This document shows, one piece after another, positions 34,943 to 44,083 of a stretch of DNA of 64,000 nucleotides. This stretch comes from an uncultured Polaribacter sp. (GTDB lineage: Bacteria; Bacteroidota; Bacteroidia; Flavobacteriales; Flavobacteriaceae): contig NZ_CANNFH010000004.1 in NCBI RefSeq assembly GCF_947503875.1, positions 186,001 through 250,000 of the forward strand. Direction: 5' to 3'. The position numbers were made by a program, and so were the translations under genes. Each line of letters begins with the position of its first letter. Within the stretch, counting starts at the first letter, position 1. The notes beneath the pieces were generated by a model that ran no database searches, was not told where the DNA came from, and worked only from the letters and a program-made list of their open reading frames with translations.

Positions 34943-35659
34943 ATGTTACAGTTTGTAGAGAAAGAATTAATTGGAGTTTTAGGCAACAGGCCCATATTTA
35001 ATGTTTTAAAAGCAGATACAGGTGCATTGCCTTTTAAAATAAACCATAGAACGCTTTTAATTGGCGATAATAAAGAGTGGCCAGTTTTTTTGGTAAAAGA
35101 TGCGTTAAAAGCCATGTATCAGTTTGTTTTGCATGAGCCTGCTTTTAATTTTAAAAAGTTAGATTTTGTAGGAAACACAAACTTAACTGATAAAGAAATA
35201 CTGCAATACATTGTTTTTAATCATGATGATGATGGGCATTTTATTTTTGATGATTTTACTGAGGCAGACACCACAGTTCTTAAAAATTTATGCAAAAGTA
35301 ACTTGATGAATACGCCTTATAGTGAGCGCAACTTATTAGATTTTTATGATTGGCTTCATATAAATATTGGGGCTTTTGTGTGGTTTAATTATGCGCAAAT
35401 AACAGAGTTTGTTACGTTTTCTTCGTATGATTTTTTTACAGAAAATTATTTAGAAAAACCGCTTAAAAATCGTTATGATAACATACATAATTCACCAGAA
35501 AACATTAATTCTATTCAAGAGTTGTTTCAAGAAAAAGAGCGTAATGTAAATTACCAAAATTTAAAAACGCTTGAAGACAAAACCTTAATTAGCGATTTGG
35601 TTGCTGGCAATACTTGGACTTTAGACAATGTGTATTGGTACTTTAAAAATAATCGATAA
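34943..35659 (+). CDS. Conserved protein of unknown function
   Basis: 238 residues, soluble and acidic, with FNHDDDGHFIFDDFTEAD near 93-110, a cluster of acidic residues that could bind a metal. No signal peptide, no recognised family. Its ATG lies on the opposite strand of another possible start codon (CATG). The next gene runs convergently; stops are 1 base apart. Confidence 0.6.
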   Translation: MLQFVEKELIGVLGNRPIFNVLKADTGALPFKINHRTLLIGDNKEWPVFLVKDALKAMYQFVLHEPAFNFKKLDFVGNTNLTDKEILQYIVFNHDDDGHFIFDDFTEADTTVLKNLCKSNLMNTPYSERNLLDFYDWLHINIGAFVWFNYAQITEFVTFSSYDFFTENYLEKPLKNRYDNIHNSPENINSIQELFQEKERNVNYQNLKTLEDKTLISDLVAGNTWTLDNVYWYFKNNR

Positions 35660-35660
35660 A

Positions 35661-37136
35661 CTAGCCTAAAAATCCAATAATTAAATACAAAAAAACCGTA
35701 ATTACGCCACCAAATAATGCATAAGGCAGTTGTGTTTTTACATGGTCTATATGATCGCTGGCAGAAGCCATTGAGGAAATTATAGAAGTGTCTGATATTG
35801 GCGAACAATGGTCTCCGAAAATTCCGCCACCTAAAGTTGCTGCCACAACAATTGTAATATCTGCATTATGAATATTTGCCATTGGTACTGCAATTGCTAA
35901 CATAATTGCAAAAGTGCCCCAAGATGTGCCTGTAGAAAACGCAATAAAAGAGCTGATAATAAAAACAACAGCTGGTAATAGTTCTGGAGAAAGCCATTCT
36001 TTAGTGGCATTTGCAACGTAAACACCAGTTTCTAGTTCTTTACAGGCATCTCCAATTGCAAATGCTAACAACATTAAAAGTGCCAAAGGCATTAACTCGC
36101 TAATGCCTTTCAAGGTTAAGTTTACAGCTTCTTTTGGTTTTAAAATTCCTTGGATGAAATACATGGTAATTGCTACCAAAATTGCTGTAATTACTGCATA
36201 TAAAACAGAAGAAGAACCAGAGCCTTGCCCAATTGCTTGTGAAGCATGATTTAAAAATGAAGTCGATTCTTTTACAGAGCTCCAGCCAGTGTATATCAAA
36301 TTTATTGGCATCATTAAAACCATGGTTAATAAAGGCACAATCATATTATATGCTTTGGCTTTAATACCTTCTTTTGGCGGAAAAGAAGTAATTTCATCAG
36401 AAACCATTGGTTTTGCACCTTCATTCATTAATTTACCGGTTTCTAAAGTTCTTTTTTCGGCTTTTTTCATTGGGCCAAAATCCTTTTTTGATAAAATGAT
36501 AATGAATACAATTAATAGCGCTGAAAGCGGATAGAAATTGTATTTTATAGAAGCTATCATTACAGAGAAAGGTTTGTCTATACCTTGTGTTAGCAACAAA
36601 CCCATTATAAATGCACCCCAAGCATTAAAGGGAATTAAAATAGAAGATGGCGCAGAACTAGAATCTGCAATGTAAGCGAGTTTTTCTCTTGGTATTTTTA
36701 ATTTATCGAAAATTGGCCTGTACAAAGTACCTACTGTTAAAGAAGAAATACTAGTTTCTACAAACAATAACAAACCTGTAAAAGCTGCTAAAATTTGCAC
36801 CATAACTCTGCTATACCCTGTTTTTTTACTTTCTAATTTGGTTAACTTTTTATTAATAATGTTTATAAAATCTGCTACGCCTTTAGAATACTGAATAAAA
36901 ATTAACAAAGATCCTACTAAAGCACTAAATAATATGGTTCTTGTATTTCCTTTAGATTGAAAAACGTTTACCAAACCTTCTATCATGGCTAAAGTGCCTT
37001 CTAAGGGATTAAAACCTTTAATAATTAACCAAGCAAACCAAATACCAAACAACAAAGCAATGTATACTTGCTTGGTTCTTAATGCCAAAATAATGGCGAT
37101 TACTGGTGGTAATATTGATAGAAATCCGTATTCCAT
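35661..37136 (-). CDS. NhaC-family Na+/H+ antiporter
   Basis: 491 residues with about twelve hydrophobic segments. Family features: FVETSISSLTVGTLYRPIFD, SSAPSSILIPFNAWGAF, FSTGTSWGTFAIMLAIAVP and GGGIFGDHCSPISDTSI, the last being the conserved NhaC signature. Exports sodium in exchange for protons across the inner membrane, as expected for a marine bacterium. No neighbours on its strand. Confidence 0.9.
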   Translation of the reverse strand: MEYGFLSILPPVIAIILALRTKQVYIALLFGIWFAWLIIKGFNPLEGTLAMIEGLVNVFQSKGNTRTILFSALVGSLLIFIQYSKGVADFINIINKKLTKLESKKTGYSRVMVQILAAFTGLLLFVETSISSLTVGTLYRPIFDKLKIPREKLAYIADSSSAPSSILIPFNAWGAFIMGLLLTQGIDKPFSVMIASIKYNFYPLSALLIVFIIILSKKDFGPMKKAEKRTLETGKLMNEGAKPMVSDEITSFPPKEGIKAKAYNMIVPLLTMVLMMPINLIYTGWSSVKESTSFLNHASQAIGQGSGSSSVLYAVITAILVAITMYFIQGILKPKEAVNLTLKGISELMPLALLMLLAFAIGDACKELETGVYVANATKEWLSPELLPAVVFIISSFIAFSTGTSWGTFAIMLAIAVPMANIHNADITIVVAATLGGGIFGDHCSPISDTSIISSMASASDHIDHVKTQLPYALFGGVITVFLYLIIGFLG

Positions 37137-37217
37137 AAAAAAATAATTTGGCTAAAGGTAATCAAATTAATATTTTAAGATGTTGTAAATTTGTAGTCCT
37201 TAAAATACATAAAATCA

Positions 37218-37760
37218 ATGTCTAAATTCTACGAAAAAATAACGGCAAGACTTCAGCAATTTATAGCAGCTCAAAAAATATTTTTTGTAGCCACTGCGCC
37301 TAATTCTGGTCGCATAAATTTATCACCTAAAGGCATGGATTCTTTTAGAGTTATAAATGAAAACCGTGTTTTGTGGTTAAATGTTACAGGTAGTGGAAAC
37401 GAAACTGCAGCGCATTTACTAGAAAATAAACGCATTACACTTATGTTTTGTTCTTTTGAAGGTGCACCAAACATTTTACGTTTGTACGGAAAAGGAAAAG
37501 AAATAAAAGAAGGTGATGCTTCTTGGGACGAATTGATATCGTTATTTCCAAAAACACCAGGAACGCGTCAAATTTTTGACATTACCATAGACTCTGCCCA
37601 AACTTCTTGTGGCATGTCCATTCCCTTTTTTGATTACAAAGGCGAAAGAAATGAACTTAATGATTGGGCAGCAAAGCAAGGAAAAGAAGGCATTCAAAAA
37701 TACTGGAAAGATAAAAATCAAACCAGTATAGATGGTTTACCTACCAACTTATTAAAATAA
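37218..37760 (+). CDS. Pyridoxamine 5'-phosphate oxidase family protein
   Basis: 180 residues, split-barrel flavin-binding fold: IFFVATAPNSGRINLSPKGMDSFRV, WLNVTGSGNETAAHLLEN, and RITLMFCSFEGAPNILRLYGKG. General stress/FMN-binding type rather than true PdxH, because the C-terminal PdxH region is missing. It is transcribed divergently from the antiporter. Substrate unknown. Confidence 0.8.
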   Translation: MSKFYEKITARLQQFIAAQKIFFVATAPNSGRINLSPKGMDSFRVINENRVLWLNVTGSGNETAAHLLENKRITLMFCSFEGAPNILRLYGKGKEIKEGDASWDELISLFPKTPGTRQIFDITIDSAQTSCGMSIPFFDYKGERNELNDWAAKQGKEGIQKYWKDKNQTSIDGLPTNLLK

Positions 37761-37772
37761 GTCTATTTAATT

Positions 37773-38207
37773 TTAAGCTCTATTCACTTTTTTAATTTCC
37801 GTTATAAAACCTTCTAAATCTATATTTGTTTTTACCAAGGCTATTGCTTTTTCGCAAACACCATCTAAATTTTTAGAAGAAAACCCTAAACCAATTGCTA
37901 TTTTTCGCATTAATTTTACCTCTTCTTCTGCCACCTCTCCATCTACCAAAACCATTTGCGTTAAACCGTGCAAACGCGTTATTCTTTCCTCTGAATTTCC
38001 TGGTGGATTAATAGGATATTTCTCTGGATTCTCTAAAATTTTAATAAAACTAGATTGACTAATATTTAATCGTTTTGCTATTTGTAATAACAAATGTTCT
38101 TCTTCTATAGTTATTTTATGATCTGCTTTTGCAATTTTTACAATGTTTGCAAAGTGCCCTCTATTTTGTTTTTGTTTTCCGTTTGTATATATTTCTGATA
38201 ATCCCAT
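37773..38207 (-). CDS. TerB-family protein (paralogue 1)
   Basis: 144 residues. First 29 residues are identical to the neighbour (MGLSEIYTNGKQKQNRGHFA...). The TerB-type helical body follows: ADHKITIEEEHLLLQIAKRL, MVLVDGEVAEEEVKLMRKIAIGLGF. TerB-like folds are linked to tellurite resistance and membrane stress in other bacteria; role here unknown. Confidence 0.75.
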   Translation of the reverse strand: MGLSEIYTNGKQKQNRGHFANIVKIAKADHKITIEEEHLLLQIAKRLNISQSSFIKILENPEKYPINPPGNSEERITRLHGLTQMVLVDGEVAEEEVKLMRKIAIGLGFSSKNLDGVCEKAIALVKTNIDLEGFITEIKKVNRA

Positions 38208-38269
38208 ATTTTTTTCTTTAAAGATATAACATTTCGAACATAAAAGAAATATACAGATAAAAAAATTAC

Positions 38270-38710
38270 CTAATCTCTTGCTCTATTTACTTTACTAACC
38301 TCTTTTATAAAAGTGTCTAAATCTGTTCTTGCTATGGCAAGTTCTAATGCTCTTTGGCATACTTTAGTCACATTTTTAGAAGAAAAACCCAAACCTACAG
38401 CAATTTTATTTAACAATTTTACTTGCTTGTCTGTAACATCACCATCTGCTAAAATCATGTGCGTTAAATTTCGTAAACGTGCTATTCTTTCTTCAAAATT
38501 TGTTGGTGGATTTATTGGAAAACTTTCTGGATTCTCTAAAATTCTACAAAAACTAAGCACACTTAAGTTTAAACTTTTTGCCATACAATTTAAAAAAAGA
38601 TACTCTTCTTCTGTTATTTTATCATCTGCTTTTGCAATTTTTACAATATTTGCAAAGTGCCCTCTATTCTGCTTTTGTTTTCCGTTTGTATATATTTCTG
38701 ATAATCCCAT
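38270..38710 (-). CDS. TerB-family protein (paralogue 2)
   Basis: 146 residues, tandem paralogue of 37773-38207 with 62 bases between them. The first 85 or so coding bases are nearly identical in the two genes, while the remaining body has diverged (for example ITEEEYLFLNCMAKSLNLSV). This points to recent partial duplication or gene conversion of the 5' end. Confidence 0.75.
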   Translation of the reverse strand: MGLSEIYTNGKQKQNRGHFANIVKIAKADDKITEEEYLFLNCMAKSLNLSVLSFCRILENPESFPINPPTNFEERIARLRNLTHMILADGDVTDKQVKLLNKIAVGLGFSSKNVTKVCQRALELAIARTDLDTFIKEVSKVNRARD

Positions 38711-38873
38711 ATGTTTATGTTTTCTAAATTAGGTCGTATTAATTATTTAGAACTATACTAAATAATGTTTAAAATTTGTTAAATATTTAATCATAAATAA
38801 CACTACCCTTTTGTATTTTATTTTAAATTAGTGGCTTACTTCTTTTTTAGACTTTAAAAAACAACAATTATAT

Positions 38874-40532
38874 ATGAGTACTTTTTCACATTTAAATAGA
38901 ACCAAAATTACAGCTAACTTAAAATCAACTGAATTTGATGTTCTTATTATTGGAGGTGGAATTACAGGAGCAGGTATTGCTTTAGACGCTGCCTCTAGAG
39001 GTATGAAAGTTGCTTTAATAGAAAAGGGAGATTTTGCTTCAGGAACATCTAGTAAGTCTACAAAACTAATTCATGGTGGTTTGCGTTACTTAAAGCAATT
39101 CGATTTTTGGTTGGTGAAAGAAGTAGGTACAGAACGTGCAATTGTACACCAATTAGCACCACATTTAGTTGTGCCAGAAAAAATGTTATTGCCTTTAATT
39201 GATGGTGGAACTTACGGTTCTTGGTTAACGTCTATTGGCTTAAAAGTATACGATATTTTGGCAGCCGTAGAAGGCGAAGACAAACGTAAAATGCTAGAAA
39301 AAGACGAGGCTTTAACCAAAGAACCTCTCTTACCAGAAGCTATTTTAAACGGTGCAGGTTATTATGCAGAATACAGAACAGATGATGCGCGTTTAACTTT
39401 AGAGGTTTTAAAAACGGCTTTAAATTACAATGCAAACATTATAAATTATACAGCAGCAACCGAATTTATTTATGAAGAAAATAGAGTGGTTGGTGCAAAA
39501 GTAAAAGATGTTTTTTCTGGTGATGAATTTGCCATAAAAGCAAAATATGTAGTAAATGCAACAGGACCTTGGGTAGACACTTTAAGGCAAACCAACAAAT
39601 CTAAAGTTGGCAAACGTTTGCACTTAACAAAAGGTGTACATTTGGTAGTTGCTCATGATAAATTGCCTGTAAAACAATCGGTTTATTTTGATGTGCCAGA
39701 TGGCAGAATGATGTTTGCAATTCCGCGTGGAAACGTAACGTATTTTGGTACAACAGATACCAATTATCAAGAAGATAAAGACAATGTTACCACAAGCTTG
39801 GTAGATGCAACCTACTTAATTGCTGCTGTAAACAATATGTTTCCAGAAATTAATATTTCTATAGAAGATGTGCAATCTTCTTGGGCAGGTTTACGTCCTT
39901 TAATTCATGAAGAAGGAAAATCTGCTAGTGAATTGTCTAGAAAAGACGAAATTTTTGTGTCTGATACAGAACTCATTTCTATTGCTGGTGGTAAATTAAC
40001 AGGTTACCGTAAAATGGCAGAACGTATTGTAGATTTAGTAGCTAAAAAATACAAAAGAAGATTTGACAAAGAATTTGGCGAAATTAAAACCAAAGAAATT
40101 ATTCTTTCTGGCGGTACTTTTAAAAATTACGATGAAGTAAAAAGTTATACAGATGCCATACAAAATAGAATAACAGAAGTTGGTTTTAACAGAAAAGATG
40201 CTGAATATTTGGTGCATAATTATGGACAACAAACAGATAGTATTTTGCAAATTTATGATGATTTGTCTTTACAAATGTCTGAAGAAGGTGAACCTAAAAA
40301 AATGCTAAAAGCAGAAGTTTTATTTGCCATACAAAACGAAATGACTTGCACACCTACAGACTTTTTTATGCGCAGAACTGGAAGACTATTTTTTAACGCA
40401 CCTAGCGTAATTGAACATAAAGATTTTGTGGTAAACCTATTTAAAGAAGCCTTTTCTTGGGATGCCAAAACAACAGCAAAACATTTACAAGAATTGGAAA
40501 AAGAGTTAGAAACTGCTACCACATTTCATTAA
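38874..40532 (+). CDS. glpD: Glycerol-3-phosphate dehydrogenase (FAD, aerobic)
   Basis: 552 residues. FAD motif IIGGGITGAGIALDAASRG near residue 24, GTSSKSTKLIHGGLRYL, and the C-terminal ISIAGGKLTGYRKMAERIV are present. It oxidises glycerol-3-phosphate to DHAP at the membrane and passes electrons to quinone. Its biosynthetic counterpart, gpsA, is at 44084. No glpF or glpK is visible nearby. Confidence 0.94.
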   Translation: MSTFSHLNRTKITANLKSTEFDVLIIGGGITGAGIALDAASRGMKVALIEKGDFASGTSSKSTKLIHGGLRYLKQFDFWLVKEVGTERAIVHQLAPHLVVPEKMLLPLIDGGTYGSWLTSIGLKVYDILAAVEGEDKRKMLEKDEALTKEPLLPEAILNGAGYYAEYRTDDARLTLEVLKTALNYNANIINYTAATEFIYEENRVVGAKVKDVFSGDEFAIKAKYVVNATGPWVDTLRQTNKSKVGKRLHLTKGVHLVVAHDKLPVKQSVYFDVPDGRMMFAIPRGNVTYFGTTDTNYQEDKDNVTTSLVDATYLIAAVNNMFPEINISIEDVQSSWAGLRPLIHEEGKSASELSRKDEIFVSDTELISIAGGKLTGYRKMAERIVDLVAKKYKRRFDKEFGEIKTKEIILSGGTFKNYDEVKSYTDAIQNRITEVGFNRKDAEYLVHNYGQQTDSILQIYDDLSLQMSEEGEPKKMLKAEVLFAIQNEMTCTPTDFFMRRTGRLFFNAPSVIEHKDFVVNLFKEAFSWDAKTTAKHLQELEKELETATTFH

Positions 40533-40540
40533 AAAGTAGC

Positions 40541-41245
40541 TTAAACACTTTCTCTTAAGAGACTTTTATACGTTTTTCTTAGTTTTAAAGGGTTTACACC
40601 CAATTTATAAAGTAAAAAAACATAACCGTTTATAGCATTTACTTTAAGCCAAGAATTGTGCTCGTATTTTCTAGCACTTACTATGGCTTTAGACTGTATA
40701 ATTGTATACGGAATTTTATGCTTTCTAACCTTATCTATCATTTCAAAATCTTCCATAATACAAAAGGTTTCATTGTATCCTTTAAGTGCTTTAAAAACCT
40801 CTTTTGTAAAAAATTGACATTGATCTCCACCACCTGCAAAAAGACCATCTTTAGTTGTAAACCTACTATTTACATTTAATAAAAACGTTTCTTTATCAAA
40901 TTTATAGGCAAAAAAACCGGCTTTATTTCCTTTATTTACTGCATTTGTAACTTCATTATAAAAATCTTCTGGTAATTGATTGTCTGCATGTAAAAACAAC
41001 AAAATATCACCTTTTGCCTTATTCGCACCAAAATTCATTTGGGCAGCTCTTCCTTTTTTTTCTGACTGTAAATACTTAACTTTATCAAAGTTCTTGCAAA
41101 CTTTAGCGCTTTCGTCTGTAGTTTCTGGAGAATTGGAAACAATAATTTCTATTGAAAATTTGTTAGCTTGTTCGCATAAAAACGACAACCTTTTTACAAG
41201 GTTTTCTTGTTCATTATAAACAGGAATTATAATACTTAACATCAT
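40541..41245 (-). CDS. TIGR04283-type family 2 glycosyltransferase
   Basis: 234 residues. GT2 fold: LSIIIPVYNEQENL, the DILLFLHADNQLP metal-binding DxD-like motif and GGGDQCQFFTKEVF. The family name comes from arsenosugar clusters, but no arsenic genes are here, so the sugar and acceptor are unknown. Its start lies 22 bases from the oppositely oriented next gene. Confidence 0.75.
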   Translation of the reverse strand: MMLSIIIPVYNEQENLVKRLSFLCEQANKFSIEIIVSNSPETTDESAKVCKNFDKVKYLQSEKKGRAAQMNFGANKAKGDILLFLHADNQLPEDFYNEVTNAVNKGNKAGFFAYKFDKETFLLNVNSRFTTKDGLFAGGGDQCQFFTKEVFKALKGYNETFCIMEDFEMIDKVRKHKIPYTIIQSKAIVSARKYEHNSWLKVNAINGYVFLLYKLGVNPLKLRKTYKSLLRESV

Positions 41246-41267
41246 GCTTAAACATACGTATTTTTAT

Positions 41268-42032
41268 ATGAAACAGCTTTTTTTATGTGCACTACTATTA
41301 TTTAGTTCTATAAGTTTTTCACAAGATAAAATAAATTACGAAGCAATTTCACAACAATTGCTACATAATATTATGGCAGGTAATACCTACCAAAAAGAAG
41401 TGCAAATTTTAGAGAAAAGTACTTTAAATGAACTGGTAAATCAACTAAAAACCGACCAACAGAAAATTGCATTTTGGGTAAATGTTTACAATGCTTTTAT
41501 ACAAATCTCTTTAACTGAAAAACCTGCATTGTACGAAAATAGAGGCGATTTTTTTAGTGATAAAAGAGTAAAAATTGCCGGAGAAATTTTATCTTTTGAT
41601 GATATTGAGCATGGAATTATAAGAAAATCTAGAATTAAAATTAGTTTAGGATACCTTAGAAAATGGTTTAACCCAAATTGGGAACGTAAATTACGCATTA
41701 ACGGCAAAATCGATTGGCGCGTGCATTTTGCTTTAAACTGTGGTGCAAAAAGTTGTCCTCCTGTTGCCATTTATTCGTCAGAAAATTTAGACAAAGAATT
41801 TGATTTTATGACCACAGCTTACTTAAAAGAACAAACTTCTTATAATTCTGAAACAAAAACGGCAACTTCTGTGGCTTTAATGTCTTGGTTTAGAGGTGAT
41901 TTTAACGGTACTTCTGGAGCCAAAAAAATACTACATCAATATAAAATAACACCAGAAAAACCAAACAATTTAAATTTTAAAACGTATGATTGGACGCTTT
42001 TACTAGGTAATTTTAGAACGATTCCTAACTAA
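41268..42032 (+). CDS. DUF547-family exported protein
   Basis: 254 residues from the ATG at 41268, chosen because a signal peptide follows (MKQLFLCALLLFSSISFSQ); an upstream ATG at 41244 gives a less hydrophobic start. DUF547 hallmarks: KIAFWVNVYNAFIQISL, FDDIEHGIIR, and VHFALNCGAKSCPPVAIYS. Function of the family is unknown; conserved Cys, His and Asn suggest a hydrolase-like site. Confidence 0.8.
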   Translation: MKQLFLCALLLFSSISFSQDKINYEAISQQLLHNIMAGNTYQKEVQILEKSTLNELVNQLKTDQQKIAFWVNVYNAFIQISLTEKPALYENRGDFFSDKRVKIAGEILSFDDIEHGIIRKSRIKISLGYLRKWFNPNWERKLRINGKIDWRVHFALNCGAKSCPPVAIYSSENLDKEFDFMTTAYLKEQTSYNSETKTATSVALMSWFRGDFNGTSGAKKILHQYKITPEKPNNLNFKTYDWTLLLGNFRTIPN

Positions 42033-42049
42033 GTTTCAAGTTCGAAATA

Positions 42050-43339
42050 TTAGGTTTCATTCGTTTCTGTAACACTTTCCTTTTCGTTTTCTTCAATCTC
42101 TTTTGTTAAATCTAAGTTTCTTAAAGTTGGGTTTACTGCACCAATGGTAACTACTGTAATTAAGGTCATTGTTCCACCAAAAACTACAGCTGCAACTGGC
42201 CCTAATAATTTGGCTGCTAAACCACTTTCAAAAGCACCCAACTCGTTAGAAGAACCCACAAACATAGAGTTTACAGAAGATACTCTACCACGCATATCGT
42301 CTGGTGTTTTTAACTGTAAAATGGTTTGTCTTATTACCATAGAAATTCCATCAGCAGCACCACTTATAAACAATGCCAGCACACTTACCCAAAAAATAGA
42401 AGACAACCCAAAAGCAATAATACTTAATCCAAATATAAAAACAGAAACCAACATTTTTGTACCTGTGTTTTTGTTGATAGGAATGTAGGTTGTTAGAAAC
42501 ATGGTTACAATACTTCCCATAGAAATAGATGCGTTTAAAATACCAAAACCTTCTGGTCCAACTTTTAAAACATCTTGTGCAAAAACCGATAAAATTGCTA
42601 CTGTTCCACCAAATAAAACAGCAATCATATCTAAGGTTAAAACGCCTAAAATTTCTTTGGTTTTAAATACAAATTTTACTCCAGCTTTTAAACTTTCTTT
42701 CATTGGCTCACCAATTTTTTTGTTTAAAATTGGTTTCTTTTTAATTAAAAACAAAAAACAGAAAGAGAGCAATACTAAAATAAACACTAAGCACAATGTT
42801 TTGTCTACACCCAGCCAGCTTATAAAAAAACCACCAAATAAAGCACCAGAAACAGATGCTGTTTTCCAAGTACTTGTGCTCCAAGTTGCAGCATTATGAT
42901 ATATTTTTTTGGGAACTAAAAGTGCTACTAAAGAAAAAATAGTAGGCCCAAAAAAGGAACGTAAAAATCCGCCGAAAAAAACCAATGCATAAATAGCATA
43001 TAATACACTATTTGTAGACCAATTGCCAATTATTGCATCCGACGTTAGGAGAAACAAACCCAAACTGATTAAAGAAAAAGCTGCTGTACAAATTGCAAGT
43101 AAGTTTCTTTTTTCTCTTTGATCTACAATATGACCTGCAAAAAGTGCCATAGAAAATGCTGGAATAATTTCCATTAAGCCAATAATACCAAGTGATAAAG
43201 GGTCTTTTGTAATTGAATATACTTGCCACTCTATGACAATAAATTGCATAGACCAGCCAAAAACCAATAAGAATCTAACAAATAAAAAAATATTGAATTC
43301 TCTAATTCGAAGTGCCGCGTAAGGATCGTTTTTAGACAT
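42050..43339 (-). CDS. Major facilitator superfamily transporter
   Basis: 429 residues, about twelve hydrophobic segments. The cytoplasmic loop GHIVDQREKRNLL between helices 2 and 3 is the MFS motif A. The C-terminal tail is acidic (KEIEENEKESVTETNE). Resembles the enterobactin-exporter/MFS_3 type; substrate unknown. Only 4 bases separate it from the upstream ACT-domain gene, so they are co-transcribed. Confidence 0.85.
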   Translation of the reverse strand: MSKNDPYAALRIREFNIFLFVRFLLVFGWSMQFIVIEWQVYSITKDPLSLGIIGLMEIIPAFSMALFAGHIVDQREKRNLLAICTAAFSLISLGLFLLTSDAIIGNWSTNSVLYAIYALVFFGGFLRSFFGPTIFSLVALLVPKKIYHNAATWSTSTWKTASVSGALFGGFFISWLGVDKTLCLVFILVLLSFCFLFLIKKKPILNKKIGEPMKESLKAGVKFVFKTKEILGVLTLDMIAVLFGGTVAILSVFAQDVLKVGPEGFGILNASISMGSIVTMFLTTYIPINKNTGTKMLVSVFIFGLSIIAFGLSSIFWVSVLALFISGAADGISMVIRQTILQLKTPDDMRGRVSSVNSMFVGSSNELGAFESGLAAKLLGPVAAVVFGGTMTLITVVTIGAVNPTLRNLDLTKEIEENEKESVTETNET

Positions 43340-43343
43340 GAAT

Positions 43344-44003
43344 TTAAGTCAATTTCATGTCCATTAAAATGGCAAAAGTTTGATTAATGTCTTCTTCTTT
43401 CACCACAATTGTCATTTCATTTGTAGTAGAAATAATTTCTTGTAATGGAATATCTGCCCAAGCCAATTGCTTTAAAATAAAGTAATAAATACCAGATTGT
43501 TCTTGGTTTTCTTTGGGTAGCTTTATGGTAATTGATGCCAAATCTAACACGCTAGAAATTATAGTTTCCTTCTCAAAAATATCTTTTACAAAAGGTTCTA
43601 AATTTTTACTAGTAACAATATTAGTTTCAAAAATACCTTGAGAAACTGTTAAAAAATAATCTGAACTCTCTGAAGATTTCATTAATATTTTAGCAATTTC
43701 TTTAAGTAAAGAAGTAGTATTTTTAAAAGTAAAATCGCATAAATCAGACCGTACAATAACATCACCCAAATCTAAGGCAAGTTTTTTAATGTTTTTTCTA
43801 ATACGCAATTCACTTGCAGGAGAAAGCCTGTTAATTGCCATCATAACCGCGCCAACTTTTACGTCTTTCTTTAAAATTGTGGCTACTTCTGGTAAAATTA
43901 TTCTTGCTAAAGAAGAAACATTTATCAGTTTTTCATTTAAAGCTTCTTCAATAAAAGGTGTTTTTCTAATGGTGCTTTCTACAACCTCTTGTATGGTTTT
44001 CAT
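43344..44003 (-). CDS. Small ACT-domain protein related to aspartokinase C-termini
   Basis: 219 residues. N-terminal helical half (TIQEVVESTIRKTPFIEEALNEKLINVSSLARII) and a C-terminal ACT-like domain (YYFILKQLAWADIPLQEIISTTNEMTIVVKEEDI), as in regulatory parts of aspartate kinases, but no kinase catalytic domain. Often named aspartate kinase in Flavobacteriaceae; that name cannot be literal. It may be a stand-alone amino-acid sensor, possibly of the co-transcribed MFS transporter. Confidence 0.7.
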   Translation of the reverse strand: MKTIQEVVESTIRKTPFIEEALNEKLINVSSLARIILPEVATILKKDVKVGAVMMAINRLSPASELRIRKNIKKLALDLGDVIVRSDLCDFTFKNTTSLLKEIAKILMKSSESSDYFLTVSQGIFETNIVTSKNLEPFVKDIFEKETIISSVLDLASITIKLPKENQEQSGIYYFILKQLAWADIPLQEIISTTNEMTIVVKEEDINQTFAILMDMKLT

Positions 44004-44083
44004 GATTTTTGTTTAAATTTATAAACGAATGTTCAAAAATAAACTAAAAATATGAAGTGACCGCAAAGAAATAGAAAGAAGAA

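Noticed and set aside
34867..35115. 82-residue minus-strand frame inside the 34943 gene
   Set aside because: Most of it is antisense to the 238-residue gene; only the last 25 residues are of interest and are listed as a finding.
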